Source: Staphylococcus sp. KG4-3
GTDB taxonomy: Bacteria; Bacillota; Bacilli; Staphylococcales; Staphylococcaceae
Assembly: GCF_033597815.2 (NCBI RefSeq)
Contig: NZ_CP166245.1
Coordinates: 1,550,001 to 1,614,000, forward strand
Direction: 5' to 3'
DNA length: 64,000 bases
Part shown: piece after piece, positions 19,272-29,970 of the stretch
Layout of the letters: the number at the start of each line of letters is the position of its first letter
Position numbering within the stretch: position 1 is the first letter of the stretch
Notes under the pieces: model-generated
Told to the model about the DNA's origin: nothing
The model's database searches: none
The model's input: only the letters and a program-made list of their open reading frames with translations
Program-made: the position numbers and the translations under genes

Positions 19272-21056
19272 TCAATTCATTCTACTTTTATTATGATTTA
19301 CAATTTTTTCTAAATAATATTTTTGCAATTCTAAATCACCCAATCTTGAGGCTTCTCGTAGCTTCTGATTAAGCGATTCAATAGTTTCTTCACTTCTATT
19401 AGTTGTCAGTGTATTTATATAGTCATCAATTTCATGTTCAAAAGGTTCTTCATTTATCAAATAGTTATCTAATGATATAAATGCTTCTTTAATTTCATTG
19501 GAATCAATGTACTGTAATACATCACTAATATTGAACGTATCATTTTCAGAGTAAAACTCGTGTAAAATATTAAATATACGCTTAAAATATTCATTTGTAA
19601 AGTCTTCTAATTGAACTAATTTATGATAATTTAAAAAAGTGTCTTTATCGTTCATAAAATGCTTAAGTAAAGCACGTTCTGCCTTCTCATTTTTGTTTAA
19701 ATTATTAAATTGTGGCGCAGACGGTACATGATAGTCTTGAGGTTGATAATAATCTTGTTGTTGTCCTACTATATTATTTAGACTATCCAAGCTAACTTTA
19801 AACAATTCCGAAACTTCTTGCAATATCTTTTTCCGCAAGATAGTTGAACTCATATAAGAAATATCGTTAGTGATTTCTTTTAAATATCGTTCATATGCTA
19901 AATCATTATTTTCAATTTCTTCTTGATGAGTATGAACTTTATAAATAATGAACGACTTTTTCTCATGTTCTACAAAGTAATTGAAGGCTTCAGCCCCATG
20001 CTTCCCAATATACTCATCAGGGTCCATATCTTTAGGTAACTGCACTACAAACACATTAAAACCTTGTTGTAACAGAATTTGTCCAGTTTTTAATGTAGCT
20101 TCTGTACCAGCGTAATCCCCATCAAACATCAAAGTTACATTAGATGTTAACTTTTTAATAAATGCTATATGTTCCTGTGATATTTGCGTTCCCATACTAG
20201 CAACAACTTGTTTGAGACCAGCTTGATCAGCCTTAATAACATCCATAAAGCCTTCTAATAAAATTAATTCATCAGTTTTTCTGATGGATTTTCTAGCGTG
20301 ATCAACGTTATATAGTAATCTACGCTTTTGAAATATTGGTGTTTCTGGGCTATTTAAATACTTTGGTTCTTGATTTGTATATGTTCTACCAGAATAACCG
20401 ACAGTTCGTCCTTGTGCATTGGTTAACGGAAACATAATACGATCTCTAAAACGGTCATAGTAACTAAAATTTTCCTCGTTTCGAGATAGCAACCCAGCTT
20501 CATATGCCAGTTGAACATCATATCCTTTTTTCTTTAAAAAATCATGACAAAAATGTGAGTTGTTTGGCGCATAGCCAATTTTCCTCGCGTCGATCAACGC
20601 ATCAGTAAAACCTCGTTCTTTCAAATAATTTAGGGCAGATTCACCTTCCACTGTTTTTTTCAGAGCATAATGATAATATTCTTGCATTAATTCATGCATT
20701 TCAATCATTTTTAAATCGTCTGATGCAACTTGATGTGAGCCCTCTTGGTTTGAACCAGACGATTCTGTTTCAACTTTAATATTAACTCGTTCCCCTAATT
20801 CTTTAACAGCGTCAGTAAAAGAGATGTCTTTAATTTCTTGTGTAAATTGGAAAACGTTGCCCCCTTTTTTACAACCGAAACAATGACAAATTTGCTTATC
20901 TTCTGACACGGTAAAAGATGGGGTCTTTTCATCATGAAAAGGACACAAACCTATATAATTGCGTCCCCTTTTCTCTAACTTCACATACTCACTAACCAAA
21001 TCGAGTATATCAGTTTTTTCTTTTATTTCGTTAATTGTAGATTGTTCGATTCGCAA
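19272..21056 (-). CDS. dnaG: DNA primase
   Basis: A 594-aa primase. The CHC2 zinc-binding domain shows [11 protein letters not shown] and CHCFGC (about 37-62), the TOPRIM domain EGFMDV and DGDYAG (about 260-310), and a C-terminal helicase-interaction region follows. TTG at 21056 is used because AGGTG lies 6 bp upstream, giving [11 protein letters not shown] as in other staphylococci. It synthesizes RNA primers at the replication fork and is cotranscribed with rpoD. Confidence 0.95.
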   Translation of the reverse strand: MRIEQSTINEIKEKTDILDLVSEYVKLEKRGRNYIGLCPFHDEKTPSFTVSEDKQICHCFGCKKGGNVFQFTQEIKDISFTDAVKELGERVNIKVETESSGSNQEGSHQVASDDLKMIEMHELMQEYYHYALKKTVEGESALNYLKERGFTDALIDARKIGYAPNNSHFCHDFLKKKGYDVQLAYEAGLLSRNEENFSYYDRFRDRIMFPLTNAQGRTVGYSGRTYTNQEPKYLNSPETPIFQKRRLLYNVDHARKSIRKTDELILLEGFMDVIKADQAGLKQVVASMGTQISQEHIAFIKKLTSNVTLMFDGDYAGTEATLKTGQILLQQGFNVFVVQLPKDMDPDEYIGKHGAEAFNYFVEHEKKSFIIYKVHTHQEEIENNDLAYERYLKEITNDISYMSSTILRKKILQEVSELFKVSLDSLNNIVGQQQDYYQPQDYHVPSAPQFNNLNKNEKAERALLKHFMNDKDTFLNYHKLVQLEDFTNEYFKRIFNILHEFYSENDTFNISDVLQYIDSNEIKEAFISLDNYLINEEPFEHEIDDYINTLTTNRSEETIESLNQKLREASRLGDLELQKYYLEKIVNHNKSRMN

Positions 21057-21102
21057 AATAATCACCTATTAGACATTAGTTACACTATTATAAATGTTTT
21101 AT

Positions 21103-21924
21103 TTATTTTTTGAAACTATTTTGCTCTATAATACTAATAATGTCATTTGCAGTTTCTTCAATCGCTTTATCTGATACGTCAATTATCGGACAGCCGATTC
21201 TTTCAACTAAGTCATGGAAATAATTAAGTTCTTCTTCAATACGTTGTTCTGTAGCATATCTAGCACTGTCTCCTAATCCAAGTTGTTTCAAGCGTTCTTT
21301 ACGAATTTTATTTAATTTTTCTTCACTTATTTTTAAAGCAATACATTTAGATGAATCAATATTAAATAGATCGTCTGGTGGTGTAACCTCGGGTACAATT
21401 GGAATGTTCATAACTTTATAACTTTTATGTGCAAGGTATTGAGATAATGGCGTTTTTGAAGTTCTTGAGATTCCTAATAAGACAATATCTGCTTTTGATA
21501 AACCCTTTGCATCTTTACCATCATCATATTTAACAGCAAATTCAATAGCATCAATTTTTTTGAAATAAGCTTCATCTAATTGATGGACAAGACCCGGTTC
21601 AAAATATGGCTGTTCATCAATTTTATCCAATAAAATATTCATCAATGGCCCCATGATATCTACAGATTTAATATTAAATTCACTGATTTTCGCTTCCATA
21701 TATTTTCTTATTTCTGGTTTTACTAATGTATAAACTACAATTGCTTCAGTATCTTTTGCGACGGAAATGACTTCGTCCACGTTTTCTAAAGCTTCAATGT
21801 AAGGATATCTGCTTATTTCACTGTCACATTGATTTGGATTAAATTGTGAAATACAGGCTCTTGCTACTAGTTCTGCGGTTTCACCCACTGAGTCGGATGC
21901 GACTATTATTCTAATATTTTCCAT
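21103..21924 (-). CDS. ppsR: PPDK regulatory protein (PEP synthetase/dikinase regulator)
   Basis: A 273-aa DUF299 bifunctional kinase/pyrophosphorylase with the P-loop-like [11 protein letters not shown] near 152 and an N-terminal [13 protein letters not shown]. It regulates pyruvate phosphate dikinase by reversible phosphorylation of a threonine in relatives. It follows ccpN by 14 bp, the ccpN-yqfL pairing known from Bacillus, linking it to gluconeogenic control. The next genes, dnaG and rpoD, are close. Confidence 0.9.
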   Translation of the reverse strand: MENIRIIVASDSVGETAELVARACISQFNPNQCDSEISRYPYIEALENVDEVISVAKDTEAIVVYTLVKPEIRKYMEAKISEFNIKSVDIMGPLMNILLDKIDEQPYFEPGLVHQLDEAYFKKIDAIEFAVKYDDGKDAKGLSKADIVLLGISRTSKTPLSQYLAHKSYKVMNIPIVPEVTPPDDLFNIDSSKCIALKISEEKLNKIRKERLKQLGLGDSARYATEQRIEEELNYFHDLVERIGCPIIDVSDKAIEETANDIISIIEQNSFKK

Positions 21925-21938
21925 TAATTTAATACCAC

Positions 21939-22571
21939 CTATTCATTTAATAATGATACAAAGATTTTAGTTATCGTCGTTTTAGAAATGCGACCTTTAA
22001 CTTCATACTTTCCATTTTCTTTTTTAACCACAATAGGCAAAGAATCAATTTCTTTTTCAATCATGAGATTCGCTGCAAATATCACTCTTTCGTCTTCTAA
22101 AACGAAACTTAAATTTGGCATGCGTGTCATGATAATATTCACGGGTATCGTATGTATATCTTCCCCCATCATTGAAGCTCTTAATAAATCTTTACGTGAA
22201 CAAACTCCCATAAAATCCCCGTTATTGTTAATTACAAACAGCGTACTAACATCTTCTAAAAATATAGTACATATCGCATCATAAACAGTCATCTCACTTT
22301 TTACTACTACTGGGTGAGATGCGTAATCTTTAACTACATATTGTTTTAATTCATCGGCTATTAATTTATTTTTGGGTTTTCCAGAATAATAATAACCAAC
22401 ACGTGGTCTAGCTTCTAAAATACCAGACATTGTTAAAATAGCTAAATCGGGTCTTAAAGTCGCGCGTGTTAAATTCAGCCGTTCAGCTATATGTTCACCA
22501 GTAATTGGGCCATTATTCTTCACAATTTCAACAATTTGCTGTTGCCTTTTACTCAGTTCTATAACGCTCAC
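21939..22571 (-). CDS. ccpN: CcpN-like transcriptional repressor (HTH plus two CBS domains)
   Basis: A 210-aa regulator: an N-terminal winged HTH ([19 protein letters not shown] to [10 protein letters not shown]) and a CBS pair at about 80-205 ([18 protein letters not shown] and later [13 protein letters not shown]). CcpN represses gluconeogenic genes when glycolytic substrates are present, sensing ATP/ADP through its CBS domains in Bacillus. The start is ambiguous: GTG at 22571 aligns with the Bacillus start as I recall it but overlaps the strong AAAGGGGTGA; ATA at 22562 has ideal spacing but would be a rare codon. The head-to-tail neighbour is ppsR. Confidence 0.88.
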   Translation of the reverse strand: MSVIELSKRQQQIVEIVKNNGPITGEHIAERLNLTRATLRPDLAILTMSGILEARPRVGYYYSGKPKNKLIADELKQYVVKDYASHPVVVKSEMTVYDAICTIFLEDVSTLFVINNNGDFMGVCSRKDLLRASMMGEDIHTIPVNIIMTRMPNLSFVLEDERVIFAANLMIEKEIDSLPIVVKKENGKYEVKGRISKTTITKIFVSLLNE

Positions 22572-22634
22572 CCCTTTAATCAATTTACTCAATTATACAT
22601 TGAATTTTAAATTGCTACAAATACATATATTTAC

Positions 22635-22663
22635 TTGCTTATAAACCATCAATACATTAAAAT
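22635..22663 (+). promoter_or_regulatory. Candidate promoter of the glyS T-box transcript
   Basis: TTGCTT (22635-22640), a 17-bp spacer and TAAAAT (22658-22663) fit a SigA promoter and place the transcript start near 22670, just before the first T-box stem. Confidence 0.55.
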
Positions 22664-22669
22664 TAGATT

Positions 22670-22890
22670 TAAAGCGAGTTAAGGATAGTGAAAGCTTAAC
22701 AAAGTTTAATGGCTACAACTAAATGATTTGTAAAAGCGAGTGTTCACACTAACTTGGGTGGAACCGCGGGTTAACAAAAAATTCTGTAAACAAACACATA
22801 TTTTGAATATGTGATTAAAAAAGATTAACTCGTCCCAAGACACGGATAAAGTTTTATTTTTTTCTGTGTCTTGGGACGTTTTTATGTTAA
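22670..22890 (+). ncRNA. Glycine T-box riboswitch leader of glyS
   Basis: The T-box sequence GGGTGGAACCGCGGG lies at 22756-22770. The TGGA bulge suits a tRNA with U73, as tRNA-Gly has. A GGC glycine codon at 22711-22713, in the expected specifier region of stem I, fits glycine. A long terminator hairpin, GTCCCAAGACAC and GTGTCTTGGGAC, ends in a T stretch just before the glyS RBS. Uncharged tRNA-Gly should stabilize the antiterminator and allow glyS transcription. Confidence 0.93.
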
Positions 22891-22907
22891 AGAGGAGTGT
22901 ATTTTTT

Positions 22908-24299
22908 ATGGCAAAAGATATGGAAACAATTGTTTCATTAGCGAAACATAGAGGATTTGTATTCCCTGGTAGTGATATTTATGGTGGTTTATCAAACACA
23001 TGGGATTATGGTCCACTAGGCGTAGAATTAAAAAATAACGTTAAAAAAGCTTGGTGGCAAAAATTCATTACACAATCTCCATATAACGTGGGTATTGATG
23101 CTGCAATTTTAATGAATCCAAAAACATGGGAAGCGTCTGGTCACCTTGGTAACTTTAACGACCCTATGATTGATAACAAAGATAGCAAAATCCGCTATCG
23201 TGCTGATAAAATTATCGAAGATTATATGGCAAATGAAAAAGGCGATGAAAATTTCGTTGCTGATGGTTTAAGCTTTGATGAAATGAAACGCATTATTGAT
23301 GAAGAAGGTATTGTTTGTCCCGTAAGTGGAACAGCAAACTGGACTGATATTCGTCAATTCAATTTAATGTTCAAAACTTTCCAAGGTGTAACTGAAGATT
23401 CTACAAATGAAATTTTCTTACGCCCTGAAACTGCACAAGGTATTTTCGTAAACTATAAAAATGTTCAACGTACAATGCGTAAAAAATTACCATTTGGTAT
23501 TGGTCAAGTAGGTAAGTCATTCCGTAATGAAATCACACCAGGTAACTTCATTTTCAGAACACGTGAATTCGAACAAATGGAACTAGAATTCTTCTGTAAA
23601 CCAGGTGAAGAAATAGAATGGCAAAATTATTGGAAAACGTTCGCAAGCCAATGGCTAAAAGATTTAAACTTAAGCGAAGAAGCTACACGCTTACGTGATC
23701 ATGATGCTGACGAGCTTTCTCACTATTCAAATGCAACTACTGATATTGAGTATCGATTCCCATTTGGCTGGGGTGAACTATGGGGCATCGCTAGCCGTAC
23801 TGATTTCGACTTGAAACAACACAGCGAACACTCAGGTGAAGATTTCCATTACCATGATCAAGAAACAGGCGAAAAATATATTCCTTATTGTATCGAACCA
23901 TCATTAGGTGCTGACCGTGTCACATTAGCATTTTTATGTGACGCTTATGATGAAGAAGGCGTTGAAGGTAGTAAAGATTCTAGAACTGTATTACACTTCC
24001 ACCCTGCGCTTGCTCCGTATAAAGCAGCAGTATTACCATTGAGCAAAAAGCTATCTGGTGATGCGATTAAAGTATTTGAAGAATTGAGTGCTAACTTCTC
24101 TATAGACTTCGATGAATCACAATCAATTGGTAAACGTTATCGTCGTCAAGATGAAATCGGTACACCATACTGTATCACTTTCGACTTCGATTCTTTAGAA
24201 GATGAAAAAGTAACTGTACGTGATCGTGACACTATGGAACAGGTTCGTATGCCAATTACAGAACTAAATGCTTTCTTAGCTGAAAAAGTTAAATTCTAA
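22908..24299 (+). CDS. glyS: Glycyl-tRNA synthetase (single-chain)
   Basis: A 463-aa class II synthetase of the eukaryote-like dimeric type. Motif 1 region [10 protein letters not shown], motif 2 with [21 protein letters not shown], and motif 3 [14 protein letters not shown] are visible, with a C-terminal anticodon-binding domain. ATG at 22908 follows AGAGGAG by 9 bp; frames upstream run through the T-box terminator. It charges tRNA-Gly with glycine. Control is by the T-box just upstream. Confidence 0.97.
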   Translation: MAKDMETIVSLAKHRGFVFPGSDIYGGLSNTWDYGPLGVELKNNVKKAWWQKFITQSPYNVGIDAAILMNPKTWEASGHLGNFNDPMIDNKDSKIRYRADKIIEDYMANEKGDENFVADGLSFDEMKRIIDEEGIVCPVSGTANWTDIRQFNLMFKTFQGVTEDSTNEIFLRPETAQGIFVNYKNVQRTMRKKLPFGIGQVGKSFRNEITPGNFIFRTREFEQMELEFFCKPGEEIEWQNYWKTFASQWLKDLNLSEEATRLRDHDADELSHYSNATTDIEYRFPFGWGELWGIASRTDFDLKQHSEHSGEDFHYHDQETGEKYIPYCIEPSLGADRVTLAFLCDAYDEEGVEGSKDSRTVLHFHPALAPYKAAVLPLSKKLSGDAIKVFEELSANFSIDFDESQSIGKRYRRQDEIGTPYCITFDFDSLEDEKVTVRDRDTMEQVRMPITELNAFLAEKVKF

Positions 24300-24324
24300 T
24301 TCAGTTATAATTAACATTACTTAT

Positions 24325-24367
24325 AAATAAACCAAACGTTAAATATAACGTTTGGTTTATTTTTTTA
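24325..24367 (+). terminator. Terminator of glyS
   Basis: AAATAAACCAAACGTTA pairs with the complementary arm TAACGTTTGGTTTATTT, a 17-bp stem, followed by a T run on plus. Confidence 0.85.
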
Positions 24368-24830
24368 TATTTAACATTTAAAGATTCCTACTAAGGAAGT
24401 TTAGTGTAATGCTTTCACTAAATTGATGAACATGCGCATAAAATGTTTAATCAGTTTGTGTTGAACATATGATTGAACATTTTATTTTTTAGAATATACA
24501 GCCACTTTGGCATTTAACTATTTTTATTGAAAATAGAAGTTATCTTCGATGTCATTAATATAACTTTTAAATTTTTGAACTCTACTATCATTAAAGATTT
24601 AAAATTTTCTAGTAGATTATCAGAAAGTTAGTTTTTCTATCTATGTATATCAACAATCCTTATAATATGATTTTGATTTTTTAAACTTATACTATAGGGT
24701 TACATAACATAATTATAGTTAGTTGGAGATTAATGTTTTTCTTGTATTTTGTGGTATATAATCATTTAGCAAAAGCTTATAAAGTTTTTACTTGAGCCTT
24801 TTTAAATGAACTATTCTCTAAAAATAAAAA

Positions 24831-24877
24831 CCTCGCTAACAATAAGATTTTTATATCTATTGTTAGCGAGGTTTTTT
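24831..24877. terminator. Bidirectional terminator between glyS and recO
   Basis: CCTCGCTAACAATA (24831-24844) and TATTGTTAGCGAGG (24858-24871) form a perfect 14-bp stem. Plus-strand T6 follows, and an A5 run precedes it, so it can stop transcripts from both sides; recO-side termination is the likely main role. Confidence 0.85.
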
Positions 24878-24946
24878 AACTTATCATGTGTTTATTCAGT
24901 TGATTTTATATGAAGGCTGATAAGAATTAATATCTATACGACGTAG

Positions 24947-25705
24947 TCAAGATAAATTATCTAATCTATGTAATTGATTGATTAGCTTTTGACTTTTAAA
25001 ATACATTCCCACATATTCTTTATATAATAGAATCATTAATTCAGACATCTCATTGACAACATCATCATGAATACTAAGAGAACTCATTTGACTAATTGGT
25101 AATTTTTGAAGAATATCTAGCAAATAAAGTGTTTTATTAGATAAAACGAGCGCATGTGGATCTTGATATTTAACACCTTCAGAAATAGCACCATCATACT
25201 TAAAACTATATGCTATTAATTTGGACTGATCATCAATGCCAGTAATAGCACACTTATCAAATGTAGCATTAAATCCAAAACGGTTCATACATTTTAATAA
25301 AACAACTACAGACATCAGTTGCGCTGAAACACCATTTTTAATTTTGTCCAAAACAAAATGTAAAAGGTCATAGCTATATTTAGAAACTTCATCTGCTTCA
25401 AGTGAACGATCAATTGTTTCGGCACATAAACTAGCAAAACTACTTTCGTAAATATCTAAACGAAGATTATAATTTTGTTCAATCACATCGACGGAGCTCA
25501 ATGTCCCCATGCCTTTCCACTTAGAATAAATAAACAAGCCATACACAAATAATTGGGTGTTGGCTTGTAAACCACTTTTACTTTTTTTAGCTCGCCTTAC
25601 CATTAAAGGTACCTTTGCGCCATGTTCATTCAAAATTGTTATAATTTTATCGGATTCGCCATAATCAACTGTTTTTATGATTATACCTTTTTGTTTAATC
25701 AACAC
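24947..25705 (-). CDS. recO: DNA repair protein RecO
   Basis: A 252-aa RecO: N-terminal OB fold ([24 protein letters not shown]) and a helical C-terminal domain with two cysteines. Firmicute RecO proteins normally carry a CxxC zinc pair; here only scattered cysteines (ALCAET, KCMNRF, KCAIT) are seen, as in staphylococci. It loads RecA on SSB-coated DNA in recombination repair. A GTG start is used. It follows era by 32 bp and is the last gene of the phoH operon. Confidence 0.92.
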   Translation of the reverse strand: MLIKQKGIIIKTVDYGESDKIITILNEHGAKVPLMVRRAKKSKSGLQANTQLFVYGLFIYSKWKGMGTLSSVDVIEQNYNLRLDIYESSFASLCAETIDRSLEADEVSKYSYDLLHFVLDKIKNGVSAQLMSVVVLLKCMNRFGFNATFDKCAITGIDDQSKLIAYSFKYDGAISEGVKYQDPHALVLSNKTLYLLDILQKLPISQMSSLSIHDDVVNEMSELMILLYKEYVGMYFKSQKLINQLHRLDNLS

Positions 25706-25737
25706 AATAGCTCACCGACTTTCAAAAATTCTTTGCC

Positions 25738-26637
25738 CTAATCTTGATCTTCTAAGTAACCCATTTGACGTATGAAGTTTACTTTGTTACGCCAATCTTT
25801 TTGAACTTTTACCCACAGTTCCAAATAAACTTTGGAGCCTAATAGACGTTCTATATCAAGACGAGCACGTTTACCTACTTCTTTTAGCTTTTTGCCGCCT
25901 TTTCCAATCACAATACCTTTTTGAGAATCTCTTTCTACGAAAATGGTAGCTTCAATTCTCACTCTATCTTCATCTTCTTTAACCATGCGATCTACGTTAA
26001 CCCCAATGGCATGAGGTATTTCCTCGCTAGTCAAATGTAGTATTTTTTCGCGAATTAGTTCTCCAACTACAAATTGTTCTGGATGGTCGGAAATTTGATC
26101 ATCCGGATAATATTTAGGGCCTTCTGGTAAGTAAGATTTTAAAACATTGATAAAATGGTCAACGTTGTGACCTTCTAATGCTGAAATTGGAACAATTTCA
26201 GTGAAATCCAAATATTGCTTGTATTTTTCAATTCGTGGCATCAGTTCGTCTGGATGTACTAAATCAATTTTATTCAATACTAAGAATACTGGTGTTTTAA
26301 TAGTTTTGAGCATGTCCATAATGTACTCGTCACCACGACCGATATCTTCATTAACATTTACCATAAACATAATAGCATCAATTTCAGATAATGTATTTGT
26401 AGCGACTCGCATCATATAATCGCCTAATTTATGTTTTGGTTTATGAATACCCGGTGTATCCAAAAAGATAATCTGAGCATCTTCTTGCGTCATAACACCT
26501 TGTATTTTATTTCTAGTAGTTTGTGCCTTGTCAGACATTATTGCGATTTTATGCCCAATTACTCGGTTTACAAAAGTTGATTTACCAACATTCGGTCTAC
26601 CTATAATTGAGATAAATCCTGATTTGTGTTCTGTCAT
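25738..26637 (-). CDS. era: GTPase Era
   Basis: A 299-aa GTPase: G1 GRPNVGKST near 13-21, G3 DTPGIHKP near 60, G4 NKID near 121, and a C-terminal KH domain with [13 protein letters not shown]. It binds 16S rRNA during 30S maturation and responds to (p)ppGpp in staphylococci. Its ATG overlaps the cdd stop (TAATG). Confidence 0.97.
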   Translation of the reverse strand: MTEHKSGFISIIGRPNVGKSTFVNRVIGHKIAIMSDKAQTTRNKIQGVMTQEDAQIIFLDTPGIHKPKHKLGDYMMRVATNTLSEIDAIMFMVNVNEDIGRGDEYIMDMLKTIKTPVFLVLNKIDLVHPDELMPRIEKYKQYLDFTEIVPISALEGHNVDHFINVLKSYLPEGPKYYPDDQISDHPEQFVVGELIREKILHLTSEEIPHAIGVNVDRMVKEDEDRVRIEATIFVERDSQKGIVIGKGGKKLKEVGKRARLDIERLLGSKVYLELWVKVQKDWRNKVNFIRQMGYLEDQD

Positions 26638-27041
26638 TAATTTAAATCCTTTCCTGAAAATCCTAATGGTAGTAGTTCGTTTACTGTCGATTCTATCATA
26701 TCGCCTTGATGATTTGTCATATACACTGGCATATCATCATCACATAGTTCTTTCATTACCTGTCGACAAGCACCACATGGTGAAGAAGGTTCATCTGCAT
26801 CTACAGTAACAGTAATTGACTCAAAATCTCCTGGTCGATAACCATCCGCAATTGCTGACACTAAACTAGATCTTTCTGCACATATAGACATGGGATAAGC
26901 AGCATTTTCTACATTAGCACCGTAATATGTTTTTCCATCTTTAGTTTTTAAATACGCACCAACTTTAAAATTACTGTATGGTGCATATGCATTTGCTTGA
27001 GCATTTCTTACTTCTGTAAAATAATGTGATTGGTAAGCCAT
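26637..27041 (-). CDS. cdd: Cytidine deaminase
   Basis: A 134-aa zinc deaminase with the catalytic CAERSSL near 52-58 (Cys and Glu) and PCGACRQ near 88-94. It deaminates cytidine and deoxycytidine to the uridine forms in pyrimidine salvage. RBS GGGGAG is present. It is coupled to era and lies about 100 bp after dgkA. Confidence 0.96.
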   Translation of the reverse strand: MAYQSHYFTEVRNAQANAYAPYSNFKVGAYLKTKDGKTYYGANVENAAYPMSICAERSSLVSAIADGYRPGDFESITVTVDADEPSSPCGACRQVMKELCDDDMPVYMTNHQGDMIESTVNELLPLGFSGKDLN

Positions 27042-27142
27042 AGTTTATCTCCCCTATTTAATGATAAGTTATCCTCAAATATATTTATTTTTTTAAATTG
27101 CTATGTCTTATTAGTATAAACAAATTTTACAAAATTGCACTA

Positions 27143-27481
27143 CTATTTAAATACATAAGGTGAAAAAATAATGAGCCCTATAACTAAGGCAACGAGAGAA
27201 GCAAGTACAACACTAAAAGCAGCAATATCTTTAGCTTTTTTTGCCAAAACATGATAGTCACTAGTAACTAAATCCACTACATATTCTACGGCAGTATTAA
27301 TTGCTTCAAACGCGAGTACTAAGCCGATTGATATAATAATAAAAAGCCATTCTACTTCGTTGATTTTAAAAGCAAAACCCGCAATAATTACTATTAAAGC
27401 TAATAAAAGATGTAATAAAAATTTATGATCCTTTTTTATCAGTACTAACATGCCATGAAAAGCATAACTAAATCGTTTCAT
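27143..27481 (-). CDS. dgkA: Undecaprenol/diacylglycerol kinase
   Basis: A 112-aa membrane kinase with three hydrophobic segments and the family motif FEAINTAVEYVVDLV near 58-72 containing the catalytic-type glutamate. Gram-positive DgkA proteins act mainly on undecaprenol and recycle lipid carrier for wall synthesis. It lies 8 bp after ybeY in the usual order. Confidence 0.93.
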   Translation of the reverse strand: MKRFSYAFHGMLVLIKKDHKFLLHLLLALIVIIAGFAFKINEVEWLFIIISIGLVLAFEAINTAVEYVVDLVTSDYHVLAKKAKDIAAFSVVLASLVALVIGLIIFSPYVFK

Positions 27482-27489
27482 ATGCGCCT

Positions 27490-27951
27490 CTAATCTCTTG
27501 TTAATCCATAGGCATTAAGTATTTGTTCTTGCCGTCCGAACATCTCTTTTTCATCTTGTTCATTCATATGATCGTAGCCTAATAAATGTAAAAAACCATG
27601 TAATGCAAGAAAACCGAGTTCTCTTTCAAAACTATGACCATAATTATCAGCCTGTTCTTTCGCAACATCAGTACAAATTATTATATCCCCTAATACTCTT
27701 GGCATATCAAGCCCAGTTATTTCTGGTTCATCTTCTTCTAAAGCAAAAGAAATAACATCTGTTACTTTATCTTTATCGCGATACATTTTATTAATTTCTT
27801 GAATTTCTTCTTTATCAACAAATGTCACAGACAATTCGGCTTCTTCTTCTATATTTTCTTGTTTTTTAGCAAAAGTAAGCAATTCATCTATTTGGGTTAA
27901 CCATTCATTTTGTACTAACTCTGTATGATCACTAAAATCTATTGTAAACAT
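27490..27951 (-). CDS. ybeY: Endoribonuclease YbeY
   Basis: A 153-aa zinc metalloprotein with the signature [11 protein letters not shown] near 117-127 (H-x3-H-x5-H). It functions in 16S rRNA 3' maturation and ribosome quality control. It begins directly after the phoH stop codon, indicating coupling. Confidence 0.95.
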   Translation of the reverse strand: MFTIDFSDHTELVQNEWLTQIDELLTFAKKQENIEEEAELSVTFVDKEEIQEINKMYRDKDKVTDVISFALEEDEPEITGLDMPRVLGDIIICTDVAKEQADNYGHSFERELGFLALHGFLHLLGYDHMNEQDEKEMFGRQEQILNAYGLTRD

Positions 27952-28899
27952 TTATTCTTCTCCCTCATAACGATCAATAATTTTACTTACTAATGGGTGA
28001 CGTACAACATCACTTTGGTCAAGGTTATGAATACTTAGTCCTTTTACATTTTCTAGCTTTTTAATCGCTTCTTTTAATCCACTTTTAACACCTTTTGGTA
28101 AGTCTATCTGTGTTTTATCTCCAGTTACTACCATTTTAGAACCGAAACCTAATCTAGTTAAAAACATTTTCATTTGAGCATGAGTGGTGTTTTGTGCTTC
28201 ATCCAATATGACAAAAGCATCATCTAAAGTTCTACCTCTCATATAGGCTAACGGAGCAATTTCAATTATGCCTCTTTCTATAAATCTGGCTGTTTGTTCC
28301 CTTCCTAAAACTGTATTCAAACCATCATATAATGGTCTTAAATATGGATCTACTTTTTCCTTTAAATCACCAGGTAAGAAACCTAATGATTCTCCAGCTT
28401 CAACGGCAGGTCTAGTAAGTACAATACGTTTTACATTACCTTTACGTAGTTGTTTCGCTGCATAAACAACTGCCAAGAAAGTCTTACCAGTACCAGCTGG
28501 TCCTACACCAAAAACTAGATCATTATGGTGCATTGCATTGACATACATACGTTGTCCCATTGTTTTAGCACGGATTGTTTTACCATATGCATCTTTAGTA
28601 ATTTCATCTTCATATAAATCTAATAAGTATTGAATCGTACCATTTTGAGCCATTTTCACAGCAGCTTCTACATCTTTAATAGATATAGAAACGCCTTGTT
28701 GAATGACTTTCAGTAAGTTTATTAGCACAGATTCTGCTTTTTCAACATGCTCAACTTTCTCACCCTTTACAGAGATTTCTTGTCCTCGAGCATGCACAAT
28801 GACATCAAAGCCTTCCTCAATTGATTTAAGATGTTCATCATTATTACCAATGAGTGCTTGCGCTTCGTTATTGTCATCTATTTGAATAATTCCAGGCAT
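27952..28899 (-). CDS. phoH: PhoH-like ATPase (PhoH/YbeZ family)
   Basis: A 315-aa protein with an N-terminal KH-like part and a RecA/helicase-like ATPase domain: Walker A GPAGTGKTF near 127-135, Walker B VILDEAQNTT near 228, and the later VVTGDKTQIDLP. YbeZ-type PhoH proteins partner with YbeY in rRNA processing, which fits the adjacent gene. RBS AAGGAG. A consensus promoter lies about 40-75 bp upstream. Confidence 0.93.
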   Translation of the reverse strand: MPGIIQIDDNNEAQALIGNNDEHLKSIEEGFDVIVHARGQEISVKGEKVEHVEKAESVLINLLKVIQQGVSISIKDVEAAVKMAQNGTIQYLLDLYEDEITKDAYGKTIRAKTMGQRMYVNAMHHNDLVFGVGPAGTGKTFLAVVYAAKQLRKGNVKRIVLTRPAVEAGESLGFLPGDLKEKVDPYLRPLYDGLNTVLGREQTARFIERGIIEIAPLAYMRGRTLDDAFVILDEAQNTTHAQMKMFLTRLGFGSKMVVTGDKTQIDLPKGVKSGLKEAIKKLENVKGLSIHNLDQSDVVRHPLVSKIIDRYEGEE

Positions 28900-28935
28900 A
28901 TAAGTACTCCTTTACAAATATATTCGTTACTTCTT

Positions 28936-28964
28936 ATTTTATCCTATTAGATTTTAAGTTACAA
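28936..28964 (-). promoter_or_regulatory. Candidate SigA promoter of the phoH operon
   Basis: On the minus strand TTGTAA (28964-28959), a 17-bp spacer and TAAAAT (28941-28936) precede phoH with a predicted leader of about 30 nt. Confidence 0.6.
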
Positions 28965-29224
28965 AAAGTTTTTAATAAACAATAAATCATTTCAGATATT
29001 TATTCAGTTGAATTTTTATGATTCAAACTCACCATTCAAGTTACACTCTCATTATATCACGAAAATGACTGATATTATTTTAAAGAGTATTGAATCGTAA
29101 GTGATTTCCACAATTTTAACAGAAGATTTACATTCTATCTAATTGAATAAATTAAGCAATACGTAAATTGAGTAATTATTCAATAATAGTTAAAAATTTC
29201 TTATTTGTACAGTGTTTTGCAACA

Positions 29225-29274
29225 AAAAATAACGCCCTATAAAAATCTACATACGTTGATTTTTATAAGACGTT
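29225..29274 (-). terminator. Terminator of the nfeD-floA operon
   Basis: TATAAAAATC and GATTTTTATA form a 10-bp stem, extended by AACG/CGTT beyond a three-base mismatch. On the minus strand ATTTTTTG follows. It lies 11 bp past the stop of the membrane-anchored protein gene. Confidence 0.75.
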
Positions 29275-29285
29275 AAAATATAAAA

Positions 29286-29954
29286 TTATAACCTTTTAGG
29301 TCTTTCCAATACCTCTGACCAAATAATACCATTCACCACTTCATCATCAGCAAACCTAAACTGATCATTATTAGCAGGACTTTGAATAGCATGTGCATTC
29401 ATCAATTGTTTCAAGCGAATTCTTTTTGTTCTTTCAGATAAATATTTATCTGCAATGATTGCACGCGCTTTTTTCTCAGTTCTCTGAAGCCTTTTCTCAT
29501 TTTCACGATCAATTTCAGTTCGAACATCTTGAATTTGCCCCATTAAATCAGCTTCAAGCTCTTTTTGTAATTTATCATCTTGTTGCTGTTGAGCTCGTTT
29601 TGCTTTGTCTGCTTCAGTTTCATTATCTCTTCTTGTTTTACGCTCAGAACTTGGTGATTCCATTTTTTCTGCACGTGTTTCCGTTGGTGAAGATTGTGAA
29701 CGTTCGTGTTGAGGCATTTGCTCAGGTTCTCTTCTTTGTGACGTAGGATCTTCATTAATATGCTTTTCAATCTCTTTGAAGGTTTTACCTATTTCATCTA
29801 AGAATCCGCCTTTTTTCGGTTGCTCACCATTACTATTTGGTCCTTTATTTACTGGTGGCTTTTGATTTTGTCTATCTTTATGGCTATTATCATTAATAGC
29901 TCCGATTATTGTTACAATCACAGATATTACAAAAATAATAATACCTATATTCAT
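29286..29954 (-). CDS. Membrane-anchored protein of unknown function downstream of floA
   Basis: A 222-aa protein not recognized as a characterized family. Residues 1-20 form one hydrophobic anchor (MNIGIIIFVISVIVTIIGAI), followed by a long polar, Gln/Glu/Lys/Arg-rich and probably coiled-coil region (about 60-175), and a conserved-looking C-terminal segment with KARAIIADKYLSERTKR. The same kind of protein follows floA in S. aureus. RBS GGGGTGA. It is cotranscribed with nfeD and floA, so a role at flotillin-rich membrane domains is possible but inferred only from context. Confidence 0.8.
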   Translation of the reverse strand: MNIGIIIFVISVIVTIIGAINDNSHKDRQNQKPPVNKGPNSNGEQPKKGGFLDEIGKTFKEIEKHINEDPTSQRREPEQMPQHERSQSSPTETRAEKMESPSSERKTRRDNETEADKAKRAQQQQDDKLQKELEADLMGQIQDVRTEIDRENEKRLQRTEKKARAIIADKYLSERTKRIRLKQLMNAHAIQSPANNDQFRFADDEVVNGIIWSEVLERPKRL

Positions 29955-29970
29955 TTAATCACCCCTAAAG

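Larger units (their letters stand above)
24300..24946. other. Gene-free stretch between glyS and recO
   Basis: Two converging genes end here. Apart from the glyS terminator at the left and the bidirectional terminator at 24831-24877, the AT-rich 450 bp between them show no reading frame with an RBS and no recognizable RNA. Confidence 0.6.
28900..29285. other. Gene-free stretch upstream of phoH
   Basis: The stretch contains the phoH promoter at its left end and the terminator of the nfeD-floA operon at its right end (29225-29274). Between them I see AT-rich sequence with no credible small gene. Confidence 0.6.
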
